NCBI GenBank assembly: GCA_013398275.1
Contig: VZSE01004866.1
Location: 358,273-422,272 of the forward strand
Source of the DNA: Promerops cafer
Taxonomy: Eukaryota > Chordata > Aves > Passeriformes > Nectariniidae
Reading direction: 5' to 3'
Length of the DNA: 64,000 bases
Made by a program: the position numbers and the translations under genes. This document shows positions 1 through 10,664 of this stretch, in pieces (the stretch's first letter is position 1; the number at the start of each line of letters is the position of its first letter). Under the pieces are notes generated by a model. The model was not told where the DNA came from and did no database searches. It saw only the letters and a list, made by a program, of their open reading frames with translations.

Positions 1-659
1 CCCTGCCCTTGCCGTTGCTTTGCTCTTCCAACTTGCGGGGAGCAACCTGCGCTCCGCCGGCCTCGGTGCGTCCGGAGCGCGCTGCTCCCGCCTCCCGCTG
101 GCCGGCCCGGGGCGCGGGAGTCCCCGCGGGCAGCGCTCGGGGTGCTGCGGACGGTGAGGTGCCGCCGGGAGGCGAAGCGCCGCCGTGGTCGGGCCGACCC
201 CGCGTACCCCTCGCCACTTCCCCAGAAGTTTGGAAAGTTTGCGAGCGCGCATCTTGCAGAGGCGCCGGGTGCGCGGTGTGCGCCGCGCTGCGAGGAGGAG
301 GAGGAGGAGGAGGAGGGCGCCTTAGCTCCGGACCGGCGAGGCGGTGCCCGTGTGCGGTCGGCGTGCCCCCGAGTCTGTGCCAGGGTATTCGGGTAAAGGA
401 GAGGCACGGACGAACTGCAGCGCGGGGATTATCTCCTCCAGCCCCGCATGAAGTCACAGATTAAATTGTCGAGGCTTAATCGATTCACCGCGATTCAGTC
501 ATCCCCGTGTAATCTCCCCCGCGCCGCGCTCTGCCTCCTCAAGCGCCGGGGAAAGAAAAACCCGAAACAAACCGAAAATGAAATAAAACGTAGCTCTGGG
601 TTTGAGGTGATGTGAGCAGCAGGAGTGAGAGAGCGGGACGGCCCCGCCGGGCGCCGCAG
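1..659 (+). other. Putative non-coding first exon or 5' UTR
   Basis: The segment ends at a strong splice-donor match, CAG|GTGCGT, with the cut after position 659. If transcription starts in the island and runs rightwards, this would be the 3' end of exon 1. The transcription start is not visible and may lie left of the window. ATG codons here open only short frames: 448-615 encodes 55 residues beginning MKSQIKLSRL and is rich in Lys and Arg, and an ATG at 577 stops after two codons. No frame carries through to the donor from an ATG, so the exon would be untranslated, with 448-615 as a possible upstream ORF in weak start context. Weaker alternative donors sit near 384 and 393. The gene was not recognised. 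Confidence 0.4.
292..316 (+). repeat. (GGA)n triplet repeat in the CpG island
   Basis: About eight uninterrupted GAG/AGG triplets. Purine-only triplet runs are common in GC-rich 5' UTRs and may vary in length between individuals. In one frame it would read as a Glu run, but no coding function is supported. Confidence 0.9.
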
Positions 660-725
660 GTGCGTAGGGACGTCCCGCCAAGGTCCGGAACAGCAGCAGC
701 TCTCCGAGGGGGCTTTTACAGCCAC

Positions 726-3700
726 ATCAGGCTAAAAATCCTGCGCTGGGACCAGTGATACTGTATTAAAGTATCTGCTTTAACTTTTCACAGTTAAAGC
801 AATGTGTCTTGCCTTTATTGTTCATCTATTTTAGACAGCAACTCTCACGGTGGGTGCCACTAGTATTTTTTAAACTAATTTTCAATTTCAGCTAGTCTTC
901 ACTTCTTTATGTATTGATCCATTAACGGTTGTGTTTTTGCACGGGTGGTTTCAGGGATTTGCTGCTTCTAATTGCTGCTTCACTGAAACATTATATCATA
1001 ACAGTGGGCGTCATGGGTAAATACTACCTAGCACCTTGCTCTGTCTGTGTAACTTCATAGTCAGGAAAATATTGTTATGAAAGCTTAAGATGAACTTTCT
1101 CCTGAAGGATTTCAGTGTTTCTGGAAAACTCCTGAGCGTTTTAACTATAGTTCAGCTAAGCTCTGACTCTGCTTGAACTTTGTGAATTTAGTATAAAGTT
1201 TACTTAAACTTGGCTCAGTTCAGAGTGTGTGTTTTATACTCCTCATAAGTATGTGAATTATCATCCTTTCTCTAGGACCTGAAGTCCTGGGTTTTTGCCT
1301 GTTTTGCTAGGGAGTCAGCCAGGATGTGGAGCTGCTAAGGCTCCACTGATGAGGATGCAGTGATTCCCTGGAGCACGCTGAGCGCTTATGTTAATGCTCT
1401 TGTATCATATAAGTGTCAGAGTTGAAGCCAGTATCATAAAGCTTGACACTTTCAAAGGCAATTTTTGATTTGCTCAGGAAGGAAGTGTAAGATAATGGTC
1501 ATTTTCTGTGAAAAGAAAGTGTTGCAAATCAGTAGCATCAGCTATTCTGATTCTGTCCTTCTTCCATTTCTTTGCTATTACACGGCTGCTGTTTTTTGTG
1601 GACAGTGCTTGCAGGCTATTAGGACAGCTTCCTTGAAGAATTCAGTATTAAAAAGTTGGCATAAGTTCATTTTTTTGACATAGAAGGCAAGTAACAGCTT
1701 TCATGCAAAGCATTCTGAGCTCTAAAATGAATATAGTAGAACCTTGCTAATCCACAGTTATGACTAGCGGTCTCGCCTCGCCTCTCTGCAAAGATTTAAT
1801 AACAGATGCTGCAGTGAGGGCTTGTATTGCTAAAATGTTATTATTTTTTCACAGTATGCTACAGCTCCTTTACTGGAATACTACCACATAGTCTCTTCAA
1901 AAGCAAAGATAAATGGCAACTGTCTGAAGCAATGAAAGTAGTTACAGTCTTTGCTGCAACTTAGCTCTTTTTTTGTTTGCTTTGTTGCTATTTACTAATT
2001 CAGTATTGCAGAATGACGCACTCATCATGAATGCCTGCAGACATTCTGAATGTTATTTATACATTCAATAAAAAATACTTTTGCAGAGTTCCTTACAAAG
2101 TATGATGCTTACTCTGGCTGCTATCAGGTGATTACTGTCAGGCAAGACTGTATTTGAACAAGTGACCTGTTAATGAAAGACTTTGCTGCCTTAATCCAAA
2201 TGAAAGCAGCCAGTCTTTGCACTGGGTGTTTTACAGTATGATTGTCAGCATTTTTTTCAGCTTCTGTTCTTGTTAGTTAGTTTTGTTTTATTGCATGCTT
2301 CCAGAAGAAGAGCTGATTTTAACAAACTCTTCCACAAAAAAATGATTTGTAAAGCCAGTTCATAGAATTTTTTTTAAAATTTTTTTTTAAGGAGTGGAAG
2401 AAATACATTAAACTCAAAGAAAACAGGATGGGCTCAAGGGGATTGGAGAGAATTTTGTTGCATGTTTGTGTGTTATATTCAAACAATTGAAAATAAGCAC
2501 CTGATCCCAAACATATTTAAAGTAGTCTTGAATGTCTATTTGTTTAAGTACATATGTGTGTATTTATTTGTATTACACTGGGGTGTTTGGAGGTAGGAAC
2601 ACTATGATCCAATGCTTCTCAAACCTGCCACCTTTTTCTGTGTTCTTAAATCTATGGCAAGTTTTTCCTTGTCTTTGAAGCACAGGCTTGAGTCGTGAAG
2701 CTCTGTTCTGTCCCTGGCGCATTGCAGCCGAGGGGAGGGCTGTCATTCCTACTGTGGGGTTTTGGATCAGGCCCTGTGAACCTCAGGAGGCACTCAGCAA
2801 TCTGAAAGTGTCACCACACACATTTGGCACCTCATTGGAGGTACTCAGCACTTTGTAAACCAAGGAGCTAAACTAGTTTCTTTACCCTTTACAGCTGCGT
2901 GACTTAAAATTTGACAGTGATGAGCTCCAGATGACCACATATCCTCTTAAACACCTCACCTAGTAAAATAAATGAAGAAGAAATATACAATAGGATTATT
3001 CCTTTGAACTCCATGACGAAGACACAAATAATTATAAAAGCAGAGGGGGTAGCTGCATCCCTCAGGGATGTTCACCTGCATGAATAGTTCATTGAAGGTG
3101 CTGCCATGGAGTACTCATGTGGGTAGATCGAGGGCAAATATATAAATGTGAGAGGGGCAGAGGTTAGGTTTATGTGCACATGGAGTTTTAAAAAAAAATT
3201 TGCATCGTGTAAATCATCCTGTGCTGCAATAGTAGGAGCGTGAGATTTTTGGTTGCGTGAGATATCTTGAAAGAAACTAGGGAGGCTATAAATGGATCCT
3301 TTCTCTTCCCTCTTTTCTGTACTGTAGAAGTCTGATGTTTCCTTATTATCCTCTTGTAATGCTGTTAGTTTGGTGAGTTATAGAAATGGTGGCTTTGATG
3401 GCAAAGCAGAGGATGTGGTTGCACAGATTGTAAAGTGGGCTTGAATCACCAGGAAGATCAGGGTACAATTCCTTGCTTTGTCAAAAGAGAGCTGCACCAG
3501 GAGACTGGCAAATTCCTTCCCACTTTGTGTCCCCGTTATTTTATTTTGTAGTCTAATGATTATTTACAAATCCTATAAACAAGAAGCATGTCCCCAACCT
3601 TTCTTTGCAGTGGGATGTATAGTCAAAACCATCACTGGTGATGCAGGTCTTGCAAAGCCAGTACTTGTCACAGCAAAGCAAGAATGTATCTGGTTCATGA

Positions 3701-3745
3701 ATTCCTGCAATTAGTATTTCTGCTCTCTGTCCCCTCTGCCCACAG
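726..3745. other. AT-rich non-coding DNA, probable start of intron 1
   Basis: GC falls sharply after the island. The longest frames are about 60-80 codons, lie on both strands and resemble no protein family. T-rich runs are frequent on the + strand. No RNA gene or recognisable mobile element was found. The right end holds a pyrimidine-rich tract running into the acceptor-like CCCACAG before position 3746. Confidence 0.6.
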
Positions 3746-3837
3746 AAAGCTGTTGTGTTACTTTCAAACAGAGGCTCATGCAAGTGGAACTAATTTTCCT
3801 GCCAGTCTTAAAATATCATAAACTGAAGACATGGCAG
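3746..3837 (+). other. Exon-like segment with an open frame (candidate)
   Basis: The 92-base segment is bounded on the left by a pyrimidine tract ending CTGCCCACAG and on the right by a consensus donor, CAG|GTGAGT. The third frame is open from end to end (2 bases plus 30 codons) and contains an in-frame ATG in weak context starting MQVELIFLPV. The other two frames are closed. Both splice signals are among the best in the window, and the position, 3 kb after the island, would suit a second exon. Against it, a 30-codon open frame is not rare by chance and the peptide is not recognised. It could equally be a non-coding or cryptic exon. Confidence 0.3.
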
Positions 3838-6349
3838 GTGAGTGGTGCAACACACCATCTATTTTGGGAAGGGCAAATAATTGCCATCCATGTAACTGAT
3901 AAATAACATTGACAATTGGAATATATACAGGTAGCATGCTAAAAGAATAGCCCTTAGTGTGTTAAGCTAAATATGGATGTGCCTAGAGTTACTAAAAATA
4001 TGGAAGCCTTTCTGATTTGGGGGAAAAATAGTAAATTCATGACAGCTTTTAAAAATCGTACTTTTCCCTTGGAGAGACCTTAATCATCCCAGGAGCTTTT
4101 TTTTCTTGGTGCTAGATAAATGACTTTGTTTCCAAAAGTATATTCTTTTTGACCCTCCTGAAGAATTCCCATTCTGCATTCATACTAGCCAATTAAAAAA
4201 AAAAAAAAAAAAAAAAAANAAAGCAGAAGTAGGGGGAGAAGGAGACTCGTATTCACAATTGATTTTGATTCAGGGGCTGCTCTTCATGCTGTGTGCAGAC
4301 TGCTAAAGTAGCGTGAGCAGGACTTTGGCCAGCTACTTCCAAGTCTGCAGTTTCATGGTGCCAGTATTTCATTTTTTGTTGGTTGTCAAAATATTAGTTC
4401 ATGCAGGCGCTTATTTGTCCAGTAACTTGATGTCATGATCCCCCATAAACATGTTTGTTATGGAAAATAAATATAAATATACACATCATTTTTTTGAGTC
4501 CTAAAAAGCAGCAACTTACCAGAAAGGAAGATTTATTGCATGTCTACAGATATTGCTATACACAAAAACTTTAGCTAATCGAGACTTGTCTATATTTGAT
4601 ATACAGATACTTTGTTTAATTTAGAAACTTACTCTTTTTGATACAGATTCACCATATATGATTTGTAGAAGCTAGTGATCACTACATATATTCTTCTGGC
4701 AGGTATTTTATTTATTTGGTTTTCTGTTTTGTTCAGTTTGAAATCAGTTGTGAGGAAAACTATAAAAAGCATTGACTTCAACATTACTGTTGCAGTACCT
4801 GTAATGGTAAATGTAGTTATCTCTGCAAACATGGGCTAAAGTCCATTTGTGGTAAGGTTTGGGTGGTGTTTCTGCAGAGTAGTCAGACTACGTTTTATGA
4901 AACTAAAGGGAGCATGAGGTCAAAAATCCTGACAGCTCAGACCTTTGATAAATGGCAGATATATTGCAAAGTGAAAAGTAGATTTCCCATAGGGAGGGTT
5001 TTTCTTAAAATTCCTTGAGATGATAGTGTGATTATAAAAACAAACAGAAACCAAGCCCAATAATCATATTTGAATGGAACAGCAGAATCCCACATGGAAA
5101 GCAGAATGATTTTAATCTGATTGAAGTAACTCAGGAGTTTAAAATTTCTTTTTACTTTTTCTTTTTTAGTGGTATAAAGTTTCTGGCTTACTTCATCTAT
5201 TTGCTTCTACCAGCCGCTGTTTTCCCTCTCTGCCAGCCTTACATCTGGCTGTACCTCATACTGCTGCCTGCTGAGCTCTATCCACATTTCAGCAAATTCC
5301 AACTGCTAAAGGAAAGAGAGATAGCACCTCTTCTCATCCCCTAAGCAGACACTTAAAATTGACACATACTTTAATTGGTAAATGTGTATTTCAAACATGC
5401 TTCAAAGTCCTCCTCCATGAACCCTCCACACCTGCAGCCATACCTGGTTTTACCAGGTTTGACTGGCATTACCTGGCTTGCTTAGGAGCAAGTTATTATA
5501 GCAATACTACTGTGCTGACATTGGGACAAGCTCAGTTTAAATCTAAGAGGGAAATTTAGCTTTAAATTTAAATTTATATTTAAATGTACACTGTAGAGAG
5601 ACACCAGATTGAAATCCTCTCTCTGATACTGCTGATGTATTACATGTGCATGATAAATGAAGCAATCATAAGGGTTGTGTTTAGGCTGGGGGTAGCAGTT
5701 CATGTATCACAGTGGGAACATAATGCATTCTTCCCAAGTTGATGGTCTTAGAAATCTACTGATATAGATCTTTGGAGAAAGAATTGAGGACATCCCTTTT
5801 GACTTTATTAAAATTCAATAGAATAGTAGATCCTTTTTGAAATAATGGAAGGGGAAAATGATGAGTTTTTCATAAAAACAGTAATTGTTCTGCTAAAATG
5901 GGAAGCTCTGTAAGGTATGGACCACCTTATGAATTTAAAACATGAAACTGCCCAGATTACAGAGGCTTTTATGCCAAGTCCTTTGCCTGTCCAAATATAA
6001 TATTTTATGGTTGTTTCAGTTAAGACCAAAGGTTGTTCACATAGAGGAGAGAGAATCTGCAGTACAATCAAGTGGGATCCTTCTGTGTTCTGAAAACTCA
6101 ATTTATGCAAAAGCAGCAAGTATAGATTGAAAGTATTCTGCAGTATATGACTTCTTGCTGTAGCTCAGAACGAAACTTGATAACCTGCAACATCTTCAGC
6201 ATTTTTATTCTCAAAGTCTCACATTCCTTACCAAACATTCCCATCCCCAACCCCCTGTCCCAGTAATAATAATTTAAAACTCTAACAAATCACCAATGAC
6301 AAAACCACTTTTAAAGAAATAATGTGTGGGATCCTTTGCTGTGCTTTAC
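3838..6349. other. AT-rich non-coding DNA
   Basis: There is no gene or recognisable repeat here apart from the poly-A run at 4195-4222. The open frames are short, occur on both strands and show no known domain. The area near 5557-5590 is an AT-only stretch built from TTTAAATTT units. Confidence 0.6.
4195..4222. repeat. Poly-A run with one unresolved base
   Basis: A run of A interrupted only by an N at 4219, the only ambiguous base noticed in the window. This is typical of a homopolymer length that was uncertain in assembly. No AATAAA or gene-like sequence was found directly upstream, so it is not supported as a retrocopy tail. Confidence 0.9.
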
Positions 6350-6575
6350 TTCTTTAGGAAGGAGAAGATTCTCCACTGCAAGGGTGGTGAGACACTGGAA
6401 AAAGTTGCCTGGAGAAGCTGTGGGTTCTCCATCCCTGGAGCTGTCCAAGGCCTGGCTGGATGGGGCTTTGAGATACCTGGTCGAGTGGAAGGTTTCCTGC
6501 CTATAGCAGGGGGGTTGGAACTAGATTAACTTTATGGTCCCTTCCAAACCAAACCATTCTGTGATTCTATGATTC
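6350..6575 (+). mobile_element. CR1 LINE fragment, 3' end
   Basis: This is the 3' UTR end of a chicken-repeat-1 LINE in + orientation. It is recognised from the family's typical order: the stretch resembling 'gtggtgagacactgg', then the 'tggatggggctttgag' region, the 'gttggaactaga' block, and the terminal octamer array ATTCTGTG-ATTCTATG-ATTC at 6556-6575. CR1 copies are usually truncated at the 5' end, leaving only this 3' tail, and this copy has no reverse-transcriptase portion. Short open frames here are fortuitous. Divergence looks moderate, so the copy is neither recent nor very old. Confidence 0.93.
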
Positions 6576-9500
6576 AGCCATCAAGTCTAAGCTTGGACTT
6601 CTGCAGCAGGAAGGGGATGGGGATGGTCTTTGGACTGATCCCTGACAATCTTAACAGACATGCTTGAGAAAGCTGGGTACATCTGCTGGACTTGCTGACT
6701 TTAGTGCGATGAGTAGAGAAGTGCTGGGCTTGTGAATCCTATTGGATGTCATCAGCCCTGGATGAGGCTGTTGTGGAAAGAGGAGAGATGCTGAGGTGCT
6801 GCTGTCTTGCAGGACTGAGAGCCCTGGGCAGAGCTGGTGGTGCTCTGCGCAGCCCCGTCACCCCGTCTGCGAGGTCTGAGCAAGAGTTGAGGTGCACTTG
6901 ATGCCCAGGGGAAGTTTAAGGCTTGGCCAGAGACAGAGCATGAGGTTCCAAATGAACAGCTGTTGGATTAAATTGAAGCTGAATAGTAGTGCCAAAGAAC
7001 TTTTGCCAGTTACCTCACCAGTATCTTCTGAAATACCACTTGCCTTACGTAGGTGATTTTGCAGTTTCCTACCTGCAAGATGAGAATAATAGTACTTCTC
7101 CATCTCTTAGGATGACTTTTGCTTAAAAATTAGCTTTGCACTTTGATATTAAAGTAATAGTTATCACCGTAACACCTAAAAGAGGCAGGACTATAGAAAA
7201 TCACATCTGTGATTTCTTTGTTTCTTTGAACGTACTGCCCAGGAATTAGAGACTCTCACAGGTCATGCAGACTTGTCTGCTTGTTCTGATGTTTGTTTTG
7301 CTCAGGGCTCCTTTTAATGTGTAGTCCAGTTTAATTTAAATGCCTAGACTTGGGCACTTCAAGATCCTTGAACGGTTTTAAGATTATGTGACTAAAAACA
7401 GTATCAGTGAAACTTTACCTGTATTTAATATGATTTTTCTGCCTTTGCTTAACAGTTTAATGAAACAACTATGTTTCTTTCTCAGTGTTTGTACTTTTTC
7501 TGCTCTTGTAGACTAATAATTATTTCTCTGAATAACATTTTTTTTTGACCTTGTAAGTTTTCTTTTATAGCTCACTTTTGCTAGCTTTTTAATTGCACCA
7601 TCTGGATAGGACAGTATCTAGATATAATAGTACCTGTGTTGTGTATCTGATAGGCACATTTTTAGAAAAGTACTTGCACACAGAGATTGTTGTTAATTTC
7701 TGGCATCCTTCTAATCGCTCTCATGGTTATCTGTTTTCCTAAAAAGAAAATCACAGAACAGTAAATAGGTTTGTTTTTTTTTTTTTTTAAGGGAAGTCAT
7801 AAAAACACTTAAATAATTAGGTCATTAGCAAAAAAAAGCTGTTTTTTGTGGTTTCTGTGCAGTAACATTGTTAAAATTTGTTCTAGTAGATGAAGTAGAT
7901 GTATTTAATGTTTTTTTTTTCCCCATTCACTTTATGAACTTTGTTTCTTTGTCACTGGAGGCACAGTAAAGCTCCATGAGTCTTTCAGCAGCATATTTGG
8001 GAGCGCCAACCCCTGATGTGTTCTTACTCCTGTGGAGCAGTAGGCCCATGTTTACTGGCCAGCATGTTAAGTTTTAGCAGATGGCACGCTACACTCTGTG
8101 AAAACACTATTTTTTAATCACAGTAACTGTCTCTGGTCTGGCCCCTGGACTGAAAGTGCCCAGGGAAAGAGCAGTCTTCCCCCTGCATGTGTATGAGCAA
8201 GATGTGTACTGGGGTTCTGCTCTGAGTTGGTAGCATTTGGGTGCTGTGTAATATCAATAAAGAATGATGATGATGATTGGGAATTGAGCTGTTCCACCTG
8301 TAAATTTTACCAGTGCACAGCTTGGCCTCCCTAACTGAGCTATGGTGAAGGAATGTTGCTTTTCTCAGGTGGTGAAGAAGAACTGTTTACGATTAATGCA
8401 TTCCCATGCTTCTCTCCATCAACAATTGTCACTGCAAGACAGCTGCCCAAGGGGATGGAGCTGGAGGGTGAGAGGAGCATGTTGGAATCACTCTTTGGCA
8501 CTGTTTCACAGAGGTAAATACGCCTGATTCTGAAGAAATAGTTGTTTCTCCATTGAAAACACAGTTGTATTGGGGTAGTAGGTTGCCACAAAATCCTCAA
8601 GGAGTACAATAAGATATTTTTCCTGTGTTTACTAGCAGAAAGATACCTTGTAACTTGGTCTTTTCAGAGGCTTGGAACTGTTTGTGAAGTCTAACACATC
8701 TAAATCTGCAGCAGCACTCATTAAATCTTGCCATTTATGGAGAGCAGAATATGCTTTTCTCAGCTCTTGTTTTATGCTCCCAGCAATTGTTTTGGGTGTT
8801 CAGCCTAAGGAGGCACCAGTGTTAACACAGGTAGAGATAAGAGTGTAACCCCCAGGGAACTCGTGAGCTCCTTTAGTATGGGCAGCTCTGTTTTATGCGT
8901 GGTTTTTGAACGGCTCCATGGATGAGATATAAAAGCAGAAATAAACCAAACAAAAGCAGCATGTGCCAGGAACAGGTGGATTAGTGGATTACTTTCTTGG
9001 TGCAGAGATGTTTACTTCAATTACCACCACCAGTCAGTGGGGATCCAAACAGACGTTGTGCACATATGCAGTGCTCTAACAATCAGCCTGGTACAGAGCT
9101 CATGAGGTGAATTCTGGGGAGATTTGTGGCAGCAAATGCCCGGAGATTCCCACGGACCTGGCTGGTGATGCTGGAGCGCATTGGACTGCTGGAGCAGTTG
9201 GATGTCATAGACAGACTAATGCTCTTGTTGCCACCTCACCTCAACCTGCAGTGATTTTCCCAGTGGAAAAGGAAGTCAAAATCAGACTATTAGGATCTGC
9301 TATGCATTTGTGTGTTTGTACTTAGAGGTTCTAATCTTGATGATTCTTAACTAACAAACCCCAGTATCCTACTCCATGGCAGGTTGGTATCAATAAACTT
9401 CTAAGTTCCCAGCTGGTTTTGGGAGGGATCCCTCTGTGCTCTTTCTGGGCACTTTGTGGGGCCCTGTTGAGACTAGTAGGGGTTCACATTAGATGTGGCT

Positions 9501-10644
9501 GCCATACACTGCTCTGTGCATGTGCTAAGTGAACTTCATTCCTTCTGGCCTCTCTCATTTTAGTCTTGTAACCTGCACTAGTTTAATTGCTGTGCATAGG
9601 GCTTTGGAATCTTCAGTGTTGTAGTATTTCATGAGGTTAGAGCATAGAAAAAGCTTTCTTCTCCCAAGCACAGATGCCTCCTCATAGGCAGTAGGATTTA
9701 CATCAAAGTTGCAGCTTTTGATGTAAAAGGCCATTTCTTATTTTGCTAATTTTTTTGGCTTTTAATCACTGTTTTTCTGTGTTTCCCTGCCTGTTACCCA
9801 ACCACAAAATAGCAAGTATGTGGGAAGGTCTCAGCTGCCATGAGAGCAGTCTTGAAACATGTTCTTTGCCCTGAGTGAGAAGTACAAGCTGAACAGAAAC
9901 TATGCAAAACAGTTATGCTGAGAGCTCTGTCCTGAGCACCAGTGACAGATTACAGAGGACTGACAGTGAACTCTCTGGTTGCCCTTGACTTACTGATGCT
10001 TGGGGTAGAAAATTGGGAAGCTGTTACTGTTAGTGGTTCTGAGCTTTTCTTTCTCCCTGAATGAGGGAGGCCAGTACTGGTGGAGTCAGCTGACATCTGA
10101 TCCTCTTCTCTCTGTAGTTTCCCAGCCTGATAGGAAAAACAAATATGAAAGAATCCAGAGTTTCTTCTTTCTTCTCTTGTGTGTGACATCCACCAAAGTG
10201 CTGCTGAGCACATGCAGGAGGAAAGAGGATGTGTGGATGGAGCAGAAGTGTCCATATCTTTTGAGCAAGCAGCCCACTATCAATGTACTAAATTCCTCTC
10301 AGGTCACAGATACTATTATTTAAAACTGTCTAAAACCACTGTAAAGAAGAGAAGCAAAAAAAAATGTGTTGCATGTCATCTGAACACGATTTTTGTAGCT
10401 CTGTGAAACCCACTTTCTGATTCACTGATTAAGTTGTTGGCTCCTGTCAGCTTCTGTGAAGTAAGATGCAGAAGAAACACATTCCCTGCATATAGTCTGA
10501 ATCAGGCACCTTTGCTTAAAAATTGTAGAATGTAGCTCAGTGAACATGTTTTCAGTTCATAATGAAATACATATGTTCATCTTCCTGCAGCATCTCTCAA
10601 GGGCTACTGGGCAGAGCACTGAGGGCTACTAACAAGATCTTATT
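6576..10644. other. Non-coding DNA with weak exon-like pieces
   Basis: No recognisable gene. A T-rich run lies near 7770-7790 and a short ATG-repeat stretch near 8263-8278. Segment 8369-8513 has splice-like ends and an open frame on both strands, and is discussed as a finding. Segments near 6780-6860 and 9100-9250 are a little richer in GC than their surroundings but show no domain or RNA structure that I recognise. Confidence 0.6.
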
Positions 10645-10664
10645 TTCCTTCCTTCCTTCCTTCC
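10645..10664. repeat. (TTCC)5 microsatellite
   Basis: Five perfect TTCC units, continuing into a looser pyrimidine tract up to about 10680. A purine/pyrimidine strand split of this kind often varies in copy number. Confidence 0.9.

Larger units (their letters stand above)
1..725. promoter_or_regulatory. CpG island, probable promoter
   Basis: This is the only long GC-rich, CpG-dense block in the window; the DNA on its right turns AT-rich within about 50 bases. It holds many CpGs, a (GGA)n run, a GC box in reverse orientation (CCCCGCC at 642-648) and the 10-bp palindrome GGGACGTCCC at 667-676, which has an ACGT core. No convincing TATA box was seen. In vertebrates such islands normally mark a promoter and first exon. 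It may fire in both directions. The left edge is cut by the window, so its full size is unknown. The identity as an island is clear from composition; the promoter role is inferred. Confidence 0.8.

Noticed and set aside
9..464. 151-codon frame across the CpG island
   Set aside because: GC-rich DNA has few stop codons. The peptide is Ala/Pro/Arg/Gly-rich with no domain and includes the GGA run as a Gly tract. No splice or conservation evidence supports it.
495..725. - strand frame of 76 codons over the island edge
   Set aside because: Composition-driven; no recognised domain and no promoter context specific to that strand.
4195..4222. Poly-A run as a retrocopy tail
   Set aside because: No AATAAA, no gene-like sequence upstream and no target duplication seen.
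6324..6529. Two short + strand frames
   Set aside because: They lie in the CR1 3' UTR-like end and do not encode a CR1 protein.
8262..8338. Possible C/D snoRNA (ATGATGA box and a later CTGA)
   Set aside because: The ATGATGA comes from a short ATG repeat, and the flanks cannot form a terminal stem.
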